Below are positions 24,548 through 33,178 of a stretch of DNA of 64,000 bases, piece after piece. Under the pieces are notes generated by a model that was given only the letters and a program-made list of their open reading frames with translations, was not told where the DNA came from and did not search any database. Position 1 is the stretch's first letter; each line of letters opens with the position of its first letter. The stretch is from Nocardia uniformis NBRC 13702 (GTDB lineage: Bacteria > Actinomycetota > Actinomycetes > Mycobacteriales > Mycobacteriaceae): NCBI RefSeq assembly GCF_001613345.1, contig NZ_BDCE01000044.1:121750-185749 (forward strand). The letters are read 5' to 3'. The position numbers were made by a program, and so were the translations under genes.

Positions 24548-25332
24548 CAACACATCTCACCACCACCGGACTCGGTCTCGCCTACGGCGACACCGCGATC
24601 GTCACCGACGCCACCGTCGATTTCCCCGCCGGGCAGATCACCGTCATCGTCGGCCGCAATGGCTGTGGAAAATCGACACTGCTGCGCGGTCTCGCGCGGC
24701 TGATACCGCCGACGGCGGGCGCGGTACTGCTCGACGGCACCGATATCGCGCACCAACCGGCGCGCGCGCTCGCCCGTCGGCTCGGCATGCTGCCGCAGCA
24801 GCCGGTGGCGCCGGACGGGATCACCGTCGGTGAACTCGTCGGCCGCGGCCGCCATCCCCATCAGCGCTGGTTCCGCCAGTGGTCCGAGGGCGACGAGGTC
24901 GCGGTCCGAAAAGCATTGGCGGCCACCGATACCCTCGAACTCATCGACCGCACGGTGGACCAGCTCTCCGGCGGGCAGCAGCAACGGGTCTGGATCGCGC
25001 TCGCGATCGCGCAGGATCCGGAGGTGATGCTGCTCGACGAGCCGACCACCTTCCTCGACCTGGCGCACCAGCTCGATGTGCTCGATGTGCTGCGGAATCT
25101 GCTGCCGCGCACCATTATCGCGGTGCTGCACGATCTGAATCTGGCCGCCCGTTACGCCGATCATCTCATCGCCATGAAGGACGGCCGGGTGGTCGCGCAG
25201 GGCTCACCCGGCCAGATCGTGTGCCCCGATCTGGTATCCGAGGTCTTCGACCTGGACTGCACGGTGATCGACGACCCGAATACCGGTACACCGCTGGTGA
25301 TTCCGGCCGGACGAACGGTGCGTGCCTCGTGA
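24544..25332 (+). CDS. Cobalamin ABC transporter ATPase (BtuD-like)
   Basis: ATG 24544 overlaps the permease stop (ATGA). 262 residues with Walker A GRNGCGKST, Q-loop MLPQQ, signature LSGGQQQR, Walker B VMLLDEPTT and switch His in LHDLN. It energises the two FecCD permeases. The C-terminal extension (TVIDDPNTGTPLVIP) is typical of the FepC/BtuD group. Confidence 0.94.
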   Translation: MTTHLTTTGLGLAYGDTAIVTDATVDFPAGQITVIVGRNGCGKSTLLRGLARLIPPTAGAVLLDGTDIAHQPARALARRLGMLPQQPVAPDGITVGELVGRGRHPHQRWFRQWSEGDEVAVRKALAATDTLELIDRTVDQLSGGQQQRVWIALAIAQDPEVMLLDEPTTFLDLAHQLDVLDVLRNLLPRTIIAVLHDLNLAARYADHLIAMKDGRVVAQGSPGQIVCPDLVSEVFDLDCTVIDDPNTGTPLVIPAGRTVRAS

Positions 25333-25961
25333 CGCGCCGTTTCGTCCTCGTCGCCCGCCCCACCCCGTCCGGTGTCGATCTCGCCGCTGTCGAAGGTCTG
25401 GCGCGGGCCTGTGCGATCGGTTACGCGCTGCTCGACCAGGGGGAGCCGACCATCCACACCGCCCTCGACGATGCCGCACTACTCGACCAGCCGGTCACCC
25501 TGATTCCCCTGGCGGTGCCGCGCGACCGATATCTGGAAACCTGGATAGCCCGGGCGGTGGCGAACTGGAAGGAGACCCGCGCCCGCGAACTCGACGTGCG
25601 CATCACCGAAAGTATCGACACCGCAACCGGATTCGTCGATGTGGTGCGTTCCAGAATGGGTGACGCGGGCTCCGCCGTCACCGCCAGCCCGCGCGCTTTC
25701 CGCAGCCCCGCCTGGTCGCAGATCCCCGAACACAGCGAACACATCCTGGTCTGCCGTGGCCCCCGCTGCACCGTCTACGGGGCGGGCGAACTACACCGCA
25801 CCCTGCGCCGCGACCACCCTGACGCCCTGATCACCCCCACCGGCTGCCTCAATCCCTGCAACCTGGGGCCGCTCTACATCACCTATCCCGACGGCCAATG
25901 GCACTCGGGCGCGGTCGAACCCGCGATCGGCGGCGAGGGGTGTGAGCTGCCGGACCGGTGA
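25329..25961 (+). CDS. CbiX-like/thioredoxin-like 2Fe-2S protein, last gene of B12 operon
   Basis: GTG 25329 overlaps the ATPase stop. 210 residues. The C-terminal half is a thioredoxin-like 2Fe-2S ferredoxin with C142, C147, C173 and C177 (VCRGPRCTVYG and PTGCLNPCNLGPL). The N-terminal half (VLVARPTPSG, TLIPLAVPRDRYLETWIARAV) resembles one lobe of the CbiX/sirohydrochlorin chelatase family. Coupling to a riboswitch-controlled importer suggests a part in corrinoid handling after uptake, for example reductive removal of the upper ligand or cobalt transfer. This is inference; the chemistry is not shown. Confidence 0.8.
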   Translation: MTRRFVLVARPTPSGVDLAAVEGLARACAIGYALLDQGEPTIHTALDDAALLDQPVTLIPLAVPRDRYLETWIARAVANWKETRARELDVRITESIDTATGFVDVVRSRMGDAGSAVTASPRAFRSPAWSQIPEHSEHILVCRGPRCTVYGAGELHRTLRRDHPDALITPTGCLNPCNLGPLYITYPDGQWHSGAVEPAIGGEGCELPDR

Positions 25962-26026
25962 CACCCTGGCTCGCGGTGTCCGTGCACCCCCCGGTCAGTG
26001 CGCAACGGTCCGATGCCGGTGCGGCT

Positions 26027-26617
26027 CTACACTTTTCCGAGTCGCAGCGACAGGTAGTGGTTGAAACCGGCGCGACGGGCGAAGCGGACGGGACGCCGTC
26101 GGTATTCGGTGAAACCGAACTTGCGGTAGAGACCCAGTGCGGGTGCGTTGGTGTCCTTGATATCGCGCAGGACGAACTCGTCGTAGCCGGGAAGCGCGAC
26201 AAGGTGTTCCATCAGCGCCGTTCCCACCCCGCGCCCCTGGTATGCGGGTGCGGTTGCGACAAAGGCGATCTCGGCCAGTCCGTCCCGTGCCTCGTCGGGC
26301 GCGCCGAGGAACTGTGAGCGCACCACCAGGTAGCTGATCGTTCCGTGCCGGAATCCGGGATGGCGCCGGAACTCCGAGAGCCGGGGTGCGAAGCATTCCT
26401 GATCGCCGGAGGTGACCGATGCGATGGCCGCGGGCTCGCCGTCGACCAGTGCCACGACGAACCGTTGCATGAGCAGCATGTGCTCGAACGCGGCGGTCAG
26501 CTGCTCCGGGTCGGTGGAGAAGAAGGCGAAGTCCTCGGCGAAGCCACGGACCAGCACCCCGGTGATCTGCCTGCGATAGCTCTCGCCCAGCTGGTCACCA
26601 CGTTTGATCATGATCAT
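26027..26617 (-). CDS. GNAT family N-acetyltransferase
   Basis: 196 residues with the acetyl-CoA site IAFVATAPAYQGRGVGTALMEHLV (residues about 115-138) and the closing ALGLYRKFGFTEYRRRPV. It acetylates an unknown amine. Its start overlaps the stop of the upstream TetR gene by 4 nt, so the two form a coupled regulator-enzyme pair. Confidence 0.9.
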   Translation of the reverse strand: MIMIKRGDQLGESYRRQITGVLVRGFAEDFAFFSTDPEQLTAAFEHMLLMQRFVVALVDGEPAAIASVTSGDQECFAPRLSEFRRHPGFRHGTISYLVVRSQFLGAPDEARDGLAEIAFVATAPAYQGRGVGTALMEHLVALPGYDEFVLRDIKDTNAPALGLYRKFGFTEYRRRPVRFARRAGFNHYLSLRLGKV

Positions 26618-27222
26618 TGTGTCCGTCCCTGTGTGAGCAGTCCGAGTACGACATCGACGTCCGGGGCGGTGAACTCGGTACCGAGACCGACCCGGATCGA
26701 GGTGAGGCCGCTGAGCATCGCGAAGTAGCAGGTGGTGAGTTGCGTCGGATCACCGTCACCGAATTCGCCGATCGCTTGGCCGCGTCGGATCACCTCCTCG
26801 AAGGCGCGCCACATCGTGCGGTGGGCATCGAGGACGGGGGCGGTCGCTCCGGCCGAAATACCGGCGGTCACACCCTGATTGATGACGACCACGAACTCGG
26901 CGGCGCCATCGTCGGCGGTGAGATCGGACAGATAGTGCGCGGTGAATCCCCGGAGCACCTCGATCGGAGAGCCCGGGGCGGACAGTTTCTCGGCCAGGGC
27001 GACGAGGCCGGTCGCCGCCTGATCGAGCAGATCGGCGTACAGGGCGTCCTTGGTCGGATAGTGACGGTAGATCGTGCCGACGCTGACGTCGGCCTCGACC
27101 GCGATGTCTCGGATGGTCGATGCGGCATACCCGCGGCGGGCGAAGACGCGCACGGCCGCGGTCTGCACCGCGCTCCGTGTGGCCGCTGCCATGGCGGCGT
27201 TCTGCTCGGCGGTGCGTGCCAC
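26614..27222 (-). CDS. TetR family transcriptional regulator
   Basis: 202 residues from GTG 27222. The helix-turn-helix is clear: QTAAVRVFARRGYAASTIRDIAVEADVSVGTIYRHYPTKDALYADLL (in part), residues about 17-62. The C-terminal half is a generic TetR ligand domain. It is followed by and coupled to the GNAT gene and has a perfect operator-like palindrome 19 bp upstream, so it is likely autoregulated. Confidence 0.92.
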   Translation of the reverse strand: MARTAEQNAAMAAATRSAVQTAAVRVFARRGYAASTIRDIAVEADVSVGTIYRHYPTKDALYADLLDQAATGLVALAEKLSAPGSPIEVLRGFTAHYLSDLTADDGAAEFVVVINQGVTAGISAGATAPVLDAHRTMWRAFEEVIRRGQAIGEFGDGDPTQLTTCYFAMLSGLTSIRVGLGTEFTAPDVDVVLGLLTQGRTQ

Positions 27223-27240
27223 GCATTCTCCAATCTATGT

Positions 27241-27258
27241 AATGAACTAATGTTCATT
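27241..27258. promoter_or_regulatory. Perfect TetR-type operator
   Basis: AATGAAC-TAAT-GTTCATT is a perfect 18-bp palindrome placed 19 bp upstream of the TetR start in an AT-rich patch. It probably covers the promoter of the TetR/GNAT pair. Confidence 0.7.
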
Positions 27259-27274
27259 CTATCAGGGGGTGTGG

Positions 27275-27315
27275 AACACCCACATGCGGGTGTTTGTGCC
27301 CCGGCGCGCCGGGGC
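27275..27315. terminator. Two consecutive perfect hairpins
   Basis: AACACCC-ACATGC-GGGTGTT (27275-27294) is followed at once by GCCCCGGCGCGCCGGGGC (27298-27315), a perfect 18-bp palindrome. They stand between the TetR operator and the start of the YihY/BrkB remnant and may be a terminator pair or the scar of a rearrangement. Confidence 0.5.
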
Positions 27316-27344
27316 GCATCCCGATCAGTGCGAAATTGCTGTTG

Positions 27345-27614
27345 TGCACGGGTGATCGAGCAAGGTATGTCGCCAACTTCGCCTCCTACGGCGAGGTGTA
27401 CGGGTCGCTCGCGGGCGTCGTGATCTTCCTCGAATGGTTGTGGCTGAGCAATATCGCGGTACTGCTCGGTGCGGAGGTCAATGCCGAACTCGACCACGGC
27501 AGAGCCATGGCGGCGGGGCTGCCCGAGGATGTGGAACCGCGTGATACCCGCAAGCTCGACGACATCGATAAGGATGCGGTCGAGAGAGCGCGGTCGATTC
27601 GGCGCGACTCCTAG
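27345..27614 (+). pseudogene. YihY/BrkB membrane protein, C-terminal remnant
   Basis: The frame reads RYVANFASYGEVYGSLAG, VVIFLEWLWLSNIAVLLGAEVNAELDHGR and a charged tail. This is the last transmembrane segment and C-terminus of the YihY/BrkB family, whose full proteins are about 300 residues. The first five helices are absent. The stop overlaps the convergent PHP gene by 4 nt. Probably not functional. Confidence 0.78.
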
Positions 27615-28615
27615 GAACCCGCCCACGCCAGCAGCTTGTCGACCGGCCAGGTGTTGATGACCCGCTCGGCGGGCACGTGATTGTCCAGTGCGCGCTGCGC
27701 GCCGTAACCGAGGAAATCGAGTTGGCCGGGCGCGTGCGCATCGGTGTCGATGGCGAAGTCGCAGCCGATCTCGACTGCCAGCCGCAAAAGTCGGGTCGGG
27801 GGATCGCGGCGTTCCGGCCTGGAATTGATCTCGACGGCGGTGCCGTGCTCGCGACAGGCGGTGAACACCTGCTCGGCATCGAACGTCGACTCCGGCCGAA
27901 TACCCCGGTTGCCCTCGACGAGTCGGCCGGTGCAGTGCCCGAGTATGTCGGCCTGACCGCTCGATACCGCGCGCACCATCCGTCTGGTCATCGCGGCGGA
28001 TTCCATCTTCAGTTTGGAGTGCACGCTGGCCACCACGATGTCGAGGCGGTCGAGCAGTTCGGGCTCCTGGTCGAGTGAGCCGTCGTCGAGGATGTCGACC
28101 TCGATTCCAGTGAGGATGCGCATCGGCGCGAACTGCTCGCGGAGTTCGTCGATGACATCGAGCTGCTGACGCAGCCGGTCCGCCGAGAGGCCGTTGGCGA
28201 CTGTCAGGCGGGGGGAGTGGTCGGTGAGCGCGCAGTACTCGTGGCCCAATAACTGTGCGGCGGCAATCATTTCCGCGATGGGGGCCGAGCCGTCCGACCA
28301 GTTCGAGTGCAGGTGCAGGTCGCCCTGGAGTGCCGCGCGCAACTCGCCGCCGCCCAGGTCCTTGGCGGCGGCACGCAATTTCACCAGGGCGTCGGGCTCG
28401 CGGCCCGCCCACGCCTGCGCGATGACGGCGGCCGTTTTGGGGCCGATACCGGGCAGCGACTGCCAGCCGTTCGACCGCCCCAGTTGCTCGCGCTGTGCGT
28501 CGTCGAGCCGTTCGACGATATCGGCGGCGTTGCGGTAGGCCATCACCCGTCGGGATTCCTCGCGGGCGCGGTCCTTGTAGAACGCGATCTGGCGTAGGGC
28601 GACCACAGGGTCCAT
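27611..28615 (-). CDS. PHP domain phosphoesterase with PolX-like N-terminus
   Basis: 334 residues. The N-terminal 80 residues form a helix-hairpin-helix unit as in PolX (YKDRAREESRRVMAYRNAA, LPGIGPKTAAVIAQA). The PHP metal ligands follow: GDLHLHSNWSDG, YCALTDHSPR, ILTGIEVDIL, IVVASVHSKL, ILGHCTGR, AVEINSRPER and IDTDAH. The polymerase core of PolX is lacking. Such proteins act as phosphatases or DNA 3'-end processing nucleases. The role here is unknown; the gene next door encodes a DNA polymerase on the other strand. Confidence 0.88.
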   Translation of the reverse strand: MDPVVALRQIAFYKDRAREESRRVMAYRNAADIVERLDDAQREQLGRSNGWQSLPGIGPKTAAVIAQAWAGREPDALVKLRAAAKDLGGGELRAALQGDLHLHSNWSDGSAPIAEMIAAAQLLGHEYCALTDHSPRLTVANGLSADRLRQQLDVIDELREQFAPMRILTGIEVDILDDGSLDQEPELLDRLDIVVASVHSKLKMESAAMTRRMVRAVSSGQADILGHCTGRLVEGNRGIRPESTFDAEQVFTACREHGTAVEINSRPERRDPPTRLLRLAVEIGCDFAIDTDAHAPGQLDFLGYGAQRALDNHVPAERVINTWPVDKLLAWAGS

Positions 28616-28729
28616 ACCTCCAGTGTGCCCGCGAACTTGCCATCGAGCGCCCCCGGGCGCGGCAGCCGCAACCCGCCGCAGTGGCGGGCCTCGGATGTTG
28701 TGTCGGTGTTCGCTGCAAGACTCCCGGAT

Positions 28730-30388
28730 ATGAGATGGGCGGTAGCGAAAAAAGACGAAGGGGGTGCGCTGCTGTGTCGGTTGGGTCAGGACGGTCGTCC
28801 TGCGGGGCCGGTGGTGCGCGAATCCTCGTTCGTCGAGGCGGTGCGCTCCCGTCCCGAGGTCGAGCGATGGGTGTGGCGGTCGACCGCCGAGCTCTATCGG
28901 CAGCTGCTGGCGGCCGGTGTGCGGGTGGAACGTTGTTACGACGTGGAGGTCGCGGAGTCACTGCTGATCGGGCACGAGGAGGGGCAGTCCGGGCAGGCCC
29001 GGTCGCTGGCCGCCGCCTGGGCGCGCGTGCACCACCTACCCGTCCCGCCGGACGCGCCCGCCCGGGCCGCCGAGACGCAGCCGTCGCTGTTCGAGTCGGG
29101 GCCGGTGCCGCTGCCGCCGGGCACCGATGAGTTCACCGCGCTGTTGGAGGTGTACGCGGGGCAGGTGGCTCGCACGGCCCAGACCGAGTATCCGGAGCGT
29201 ATGCGGCTGCTGCTCGCCGCTGAATCGGCGGGCATGCTGGTGGCGACGGAGATGTCGCGGGCCGGGATTCCCTGGCGTGCGGACGTTCACTGGTTATTGC
29301 TCGAAACCATGCTGGGGGAACGTATTTCGGGTGGGGAACCGCGACGGATGGCGGAGTTGGCCGAGGAAGTGTCGCGGGCCTTCGGGGCGCGGGTCCGACC
29401 CGACCTGCCCCAGGACATCATCAGGGCCTTCGGCCGCGTCGGAATCTCGCTGTCCTCCACCAGGAAATGGGAACTCCAGGAGATCGACCATCCCGCGGTC
29501 GCGCCACTGCTGGCCTACAAATCGCTCTACCGCCTCTACACCGCCCACGGCTGGTCCTGGCTCGAACAGTGGGTGCACGACGGCCGCTTTCGCCCCGAAT
29601 ATCAGCCCGGCGGCACGGTCACCGGGCGCTGGACCACCAATGGTGGTGGGGCGCTACAGATCCCGAAAGTGGTCAGGCAAGCGATTCGCGCGGACCCGGG
29701 GTGGCGACTGGTGGTCGCCGACGCCGACCAGATGGAGCCGCGCGTACTCGCCGCCATCTCCCGCGACCCAGGGCTGATGGAGGTGGCCGGTCGAGGCGAA
29801 GACCTGTACGCCGACCTGGCGGCCCGCGCCTTCGGCGGCGACCGCGCCCAGGCCAAAATCGCTCTCCTGGGCGCGATCTACGGCCAAACCTCCGGCGACG
29901 CCCTCACTCACATGGCCGAACTGCGCCGCCGCTACCCCGCTGCGGTGGCCTACGTCGACGACGCGGCCCGCGCCGGTGAGGAAGGCCGCCTGGTCCGCAC
30001 CTGGTTCGGCCGAACATGCACCCCCGCAACATCATCCGACCAGGAAGGCCACCAGGAGGAGCCCTCCGGTCGCTATGGCAGCACCCCCGCCGCCCGCGCC
30101 CGCGGCCGCTTCACCCGCAACTTCGTCGTCCAGGGCAGTGCCGCCGACTGGACCCTCCTGGTACTGGCGGGCCTGCGCCACGCCCTTGCCAGCGCGGGAT
30201 TACGCGCCGAACTCGTCTTCTTCCAACACGACGAGGTAATCGTGCACTGCCCCGCGGAGGAAGCGACAGTGGTCGCCGAAGCAATCGCCACTGCGGCGGA
30301 GAGCGCGGGCCGAATCGCCTTCGGCCCGACACCGGTGCGGTTTCCGTTTACCACGGCGGTGGTGGAGTGCTATGGGGATGCCAAGTGA
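28730..30388 (+). CDS. Bifunctional 3'-5' exonuclease/DNA polymerase (family A, actinobacterial)
   Basis: 552 residues from ATG 28730; a GTG at 28700 is also in frame. Polymerase motifs are TVTGRWTTNGGGALQIPK, motif A VVADADQMEPRVLAAIS (Asp catalytic), motif B QAKIALLGAIYGQTSGDA and motif C FFQHDEVIVHCP. The N-terminal 170 residues are a reduced exonuclease-like domain (CYDVEVAESLLIG); the 5' nuclease of PolI is absent. This is the short polymerase found beside polA in Nocardia and Mycobacterium, of unsettled role in repair. Confidence 0.9.
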   Translation: MRWAVAKKDEGGALLCRLGQDGRPAGPVVRESSFVEAVRSRPEVERWVWRSTAELYRQLLAAGVRVERCYDVEVAESLLIGHEEGQSGQARSLAAAWARVHHLPVPPDAPARAAETQPSLFESGPVPLPPGTDEFTALLEVYAGQVARTAQTEYPERMRLLLAAESAGMLVATEMSRAGIPWRADVHWLLLETMLGERISGGEPRRMAELAEEVSRAFGARVRPDLPQDIIRAFGRVGISLSSTRKWELQEIDHPAVAPLLAYKSLYRLYTAHGWSWLEQWVHDGRFRPEYQPGGTVTGRWTTNGGGALQIPKVVRQAIRADPGWRLVVADADQMEPRVLAAISRDPGLMEVAGRGEDLYADLAARAFGGDRAQAKIALLGAIYGQTSGDALTHMAELRRRYPAAVAYVDDAARAGEEGRLVRTWFGRTCTPATSSDQEGHQEEPSGRYGSTPAARARGRFTRNFVVQGSAADWTLLVLAGLRHALASAGLRAELVFFQHDEVIVHCPAEEATVVAEAIATAAESAGRIAFGPTPVRFPFTTAVVECYGDAK

Positions 30389-30458
30389 GTACGGGGCAGA
30401 GTCCAAAGTGAGTACCCTGGTTCCGATTTGACTGCCGACTTGCTCAGGAGATCACCCA

Positions 30459-30911
30459 GTGGGTATCGAAAACGAACTTGATCCATCGCAAGTCGAGCTC
30501 GGCAGATTCTATCCGCAACCGCCCGAGGCTGTTTGGCGGGCGCTCACGGACTCGGCCGTGGTCGAGCAGTGGCTGCTGCCGTCGATCGGTTTCGACGGCG
30601 CGCAGGTAGGGACGCATTTCTTGTTTACCGTGCCGTCGAATCCCCCGGCCGAGGTTGCCTGCGAGGTTCTCGCCGCGACGGAAGGGGAAGCGATGACATG
30701 GAGTTGGATGGATATGCGCGGCCCACAGCCGGCTCGTTGGATAGTGACCTGGGAGTTGCAGCCGCAGGGGCACGGGACCCGAGTGTTGCTTACCGCCAGT
30801 GGTTTCGACATCGAGGACAAGCGTCAGCGGATGCAGCGGAACAACCTGGAACGTGGATGGCGTCAGGTTCTGTCGAAGCTGGGCGACGTACTGGAGCGCC
30901 CGGTTGCGTGA
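30459..30911 (+). CDS. SRPBCC/AHSA1-type protein
   Basis: GTG 30459 has AGGAG eight bases upstream. The 150-residue product shows the START-like pattern RFYPQPPEAVWRALTDSAVVEQWLLP, WSWMDMRG, WELQPQGHGTRVLLTASGF and a final long helix with NNLERGWRQVLSKLGDVL. It binds a hydrophobic ligand or a client protein; the partner is unknown. Confidence 0.88.
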   Translation: MGIENELDPSQVELGRFYPQPPEAVWRALTDSAVVEQWLLPSIGFDGAQVGTHFLFTVPSNPPAEVACEVLAATEGEAMTWSWMDMRGPQPARWIVTWELQPQGHGTRVLLTASGFDIEDKRQRMQRNNLERGWRQVLSKLGDVLERPVA

Positions 30912-30939
30912 GAGTCGGATCGGTTTCGAGCCGTGCGTG

Positions 30940-31842
30940 TCAGTCCGACAGCCAGTGCAGCTCGTGCGCCAGGGTTTTGGCGACGGCACGGATGCGGCGG
31001 TGTAGTGGCGACTGCTCGCGTGGGAGGACCAGGTGGAGCGTCAGGCTGCGCGCGCCCCGCAGCGGTCGCCAGGTGAGACCGGCCGATAGTGTTGTGGCCG
31101 CGGCTTCACTGGCCGGGGCAAGGGTGAGCCCGTCGCGTAGGTCGCGCTGAGACATGTCGAAAGAAACTGTGGGCGTGTGGAATCGGGGGGTTGGCCGGGT
31201 GTCGCGGAACAGTGCGGACAGCTGATCGTGGATCACGGGGTTGGCCGCACGGCCGGGGAGTCGCAGCGGATACGCGGACGCGTCGGCGATCTCGATCTCC
31301 GGGTGTTCGGCCAGCGGATGATGCTGCGCCAGCTGGACTCCGACGCGCGCACGCCGCAGCAGGTACCGGCGCACGCCACGGCCCGGCTGTTCACCGCGGG
31401 TGATCCCGGCATCGATGCGGCCGTCGGCGACCGCGGGGGAGATCTCCGGTGTCGCCATCGGGACCGCGCTGACCTCGAGTCCCGGGCTGCTGCGAATCAG
31501 CCTGTCCACCAGGGCCGGTACCGTCTCGGCCCCCGTGCTGAGGCTGTATCCGATGCGCAGCGTGCCCAGTTCACCGGCCGCCGCGCTCCGGGCGGTGTCC
31601 CATGCCCGGTCCAGCGCCGCCAGCGCGGGCGGCGCGGACTCCGCCAAAGCCGCACCGGCCGTGGTCAATACGACACTACGCGTGTTGCGGACCAGCAGGG
31701 CCGTACCGAGTTCCGCCTCCAATCGGCGCATCCGGGCGCTGAGTGCGGGCTGTGCGATACCGATCCGTGCGGCCGCGCGGGTGAAGTTCAACTCCTGCGC
31801 CAGCACCAGAAAGTACTGCAGGCTCACCGTATCCGGCGCCAC
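30940..31842 (-). CDS. LysR family transcriptional regulator
   Basis: 300 residues from GTG 31842. The winged helix-turn-helix is LQYFLVLAQELNFTRAAARIGIAQPALSARMRRLEAELG (given in part), residues about 8-46, followed by the substrate-binding domain (LRIGYSLSTGAETVPALVDRL). It is divergent from the DUF1330 gene at 32032, its likely target. The 189-bp gap has repeated ATTCGA/GATTCGA half sites suitable for LysR binding. Confidence 0.92.
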   Translation of the reverse strand: MAPDTVSLQYFLVLAQELNFTRAAARIGIAQPALSARMRRLEAELGTALLVRNTRSVVLTTAGAALAESAPPALAALDRAWDTARSAAAGELGTLRIGYSLSTGAETVPALVDRLIRSSPGLEVSAVPMATPEISPAVADGRIDAGITRGEQPGRGVRRYLLRRARVGVQLAQHHPLAEHPEIEIADASAYPLRLPGRAANPVIHDQLSALFRDTRPTPRFHTPTVSFDMSQRDLRDGLTLAPASEAAATTLSAGLTWRPLRGARSLTLHLVLPREQSPLHRRIRAVAKTLAHELHWLSD

Positions 31843-32031
31843 GTGCCCTCCCCCCTCGATTGATAACGATCCGTTCTGAGTCTATCCCGTATCGGTCTTT
31901 CCCTCGACCGCACATCAAGCCCTAACCTGCGCATATGACGATTCAACTGACCGCAGTACCCGTCGCCGGGATCGATCGATTCGAGTGTCGATTCGAAGTC
32001 GGACGTGTCCGGTCGAACACAGGAGGTTTCC

Positions 32032-32328
32032 ATGGCTAAGGGCTACTGGGTCAGTGTCTACCCCGCCATTTCCGACCCTGAGAGGCTGACCGCCTACAAC
32101 AAGCTGGCCGGTCCGGCTGTCCAGGCTGGGGGCGGGCGCCTCCTGACCCATGTCGGTAGTCGAGTCGTCGCCCACGAGGCCGGAATCACGCAACGTGTCA
32201 TTCTGATCGAGTTCAACAGCTTTGAAGAGGCCGTCGCGGCATACGAGAGCGAGGCATACCAGAAGGCGCTGGTGGCCCTCCCCGACGGCGTCGAGCGCGA
32301 CTTCCGCATCATCGAAGGCATCGACTGA
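32032..32328 (+). CDS. DUF1330 protein
   Basis: ATG 32032 is preceded by AGGAGG. The 98-residue alpha-beta barrel protein has KGYWVSVYPAISDPERLTAYNKLAG, GGRLLTHVGSRVV, QRVILIEFNSFEEAVAAYES and YQKALV, the DUF1330 pattern. These dimeric proteins resemble small monooxygenases. Probably under control of the divergent LysR protein. Confidence 0.92.
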   Translation: MAKGYWVSVYPAISDPERLTAYNKLAGPAVQAGGGRLLTHVGSRVVAHEAGITQRVILIEFNSFEEAVAAYESEAYQKALVALPDGVERDFRIIEGID

Positions 32329-32427
32329 CCGGCGGGCCGCAGCCCTCGCTGAGCATCCGTTACGCTGACGCCTAGTGCCAGATTCCACTGTGGAGAATCT
32401 CAGCGAGAACGTCCGGAACTGCCGCCT

Positions 32428-32512
32428 ACGGCGCTGATCGGAGCGGCCACGGAGCGCGCCCGAAGACCAACGGGCGGAGGTCATCTCGATCAACTGCAAC
32501 GCACGATAATGC
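32428..32512. repeat. Dispersed intergenic repeat, copy R2
   Basis: GGCGCTGATCGGAGCGGCCAC, GCCCGAAGACCAACGGGCGG and AGGTCATCTCGATCAA are followed by a GCACGATAATGCC end. This is the longest copy and aligns with R1 and R3 in its first half and with R0 in its second half. It lies in the gap between DUF1330 and the GNAT gene. Confidence 0.6.
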
Positions 32513-32551
32513 CGAGTTCCGTGCAGTACGTTGCATCGTCGATACGGTGAC

Positions 32552-33091
32552 ATGGTGCCCGATTTAGCTCTGCCCACCACGGATTTACACCCGTCTTGGT
32601 TTGAGGCACATGCCGAGTGGGGTCCGGGTCTGCATGAAGACGGTTTCGGGCTTCTGCCCACCGACGAGATCGAGTCGCCTCGCGGGTTCGAGGCCTGGGT
32701 AGCACGGCTCACCGACGAGCCAGATCACTGGAATACCAACGGGACCCGCTGCATATACCGATGGATCGTCGAGGGAGGAAAGGTTCTCGGCGGAATCGCA
32801 CTGCGGTACGGGTCCGATGAGACGGTAATGCGGACAGGGCACATCGGCTTCGGCATCCGGCCATCCGCCCGCCAACGTGGTGTAGCGACCTGGGCGCTGG
32901 GCCGGATGCTCGACGATGCACGAGGTCTGGGCATGGACCGGGTGCTACTGGTCTGTGCAGAAGACAATGTGGGCTCCGCCAAAACGATCGAGCGTCACGG
33001 CGGCGTCCTCGAAAGCATTCAGGACACCAAGCTCGGTCTAGCGCGGCGTTACTGGGTCACCATTGGCTCGCGCAGCACGACGTCGATTTGA
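32552..33091 (+). CDS. GNAT family N-acetyltransferase
   Basis: About 179 residues from ATG 32552; a TTG at 32531 is also open. Features are FEAWVARLTDEPDHW, VLGGIALRYGS, the acetyl-CoA loop IRPSARQRGVATWALGRML and VLLVCAEDNVGSAKTIERHGGVLE, all typical of RimJ/RimL-like GNAT enzymes. The substrate is unknown. Confidence 0.88.
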   Translation: MVPDLALPTTDLHPSWFEAHAEWGPGLHEDGFGLLPTDEIESPRGFEAWVARLTDEPDHWNTNGTRCIYRWIVEGGKVLGGIALRYGSDETVMRTGHIGFGIRPSARQRGVATWALGRMLDDARGLGMDRVLLVCAEDNVGSAKTIERHGGVLESIQDTKLGLARRYWVTIGSRSTTSI

Positions 33092-33178
33092 CGGTTGCGC
33101 GGATTCCGGCCTGGCATTTCGAACGTCCGGTACTGCCGCGACCCGCGCGTTGGTCGGCCCGAACATGGCTGCACCAGC

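Noticed and set aside
32371..32400. Hairpin AGATTCCAC/GTGGA(G)AATCT after DUF1330 as an intrinsic terminator
   Set aside because: The stem is short with a bulge and there is no T-run; it may simply be part of the neighbouring repeat region.
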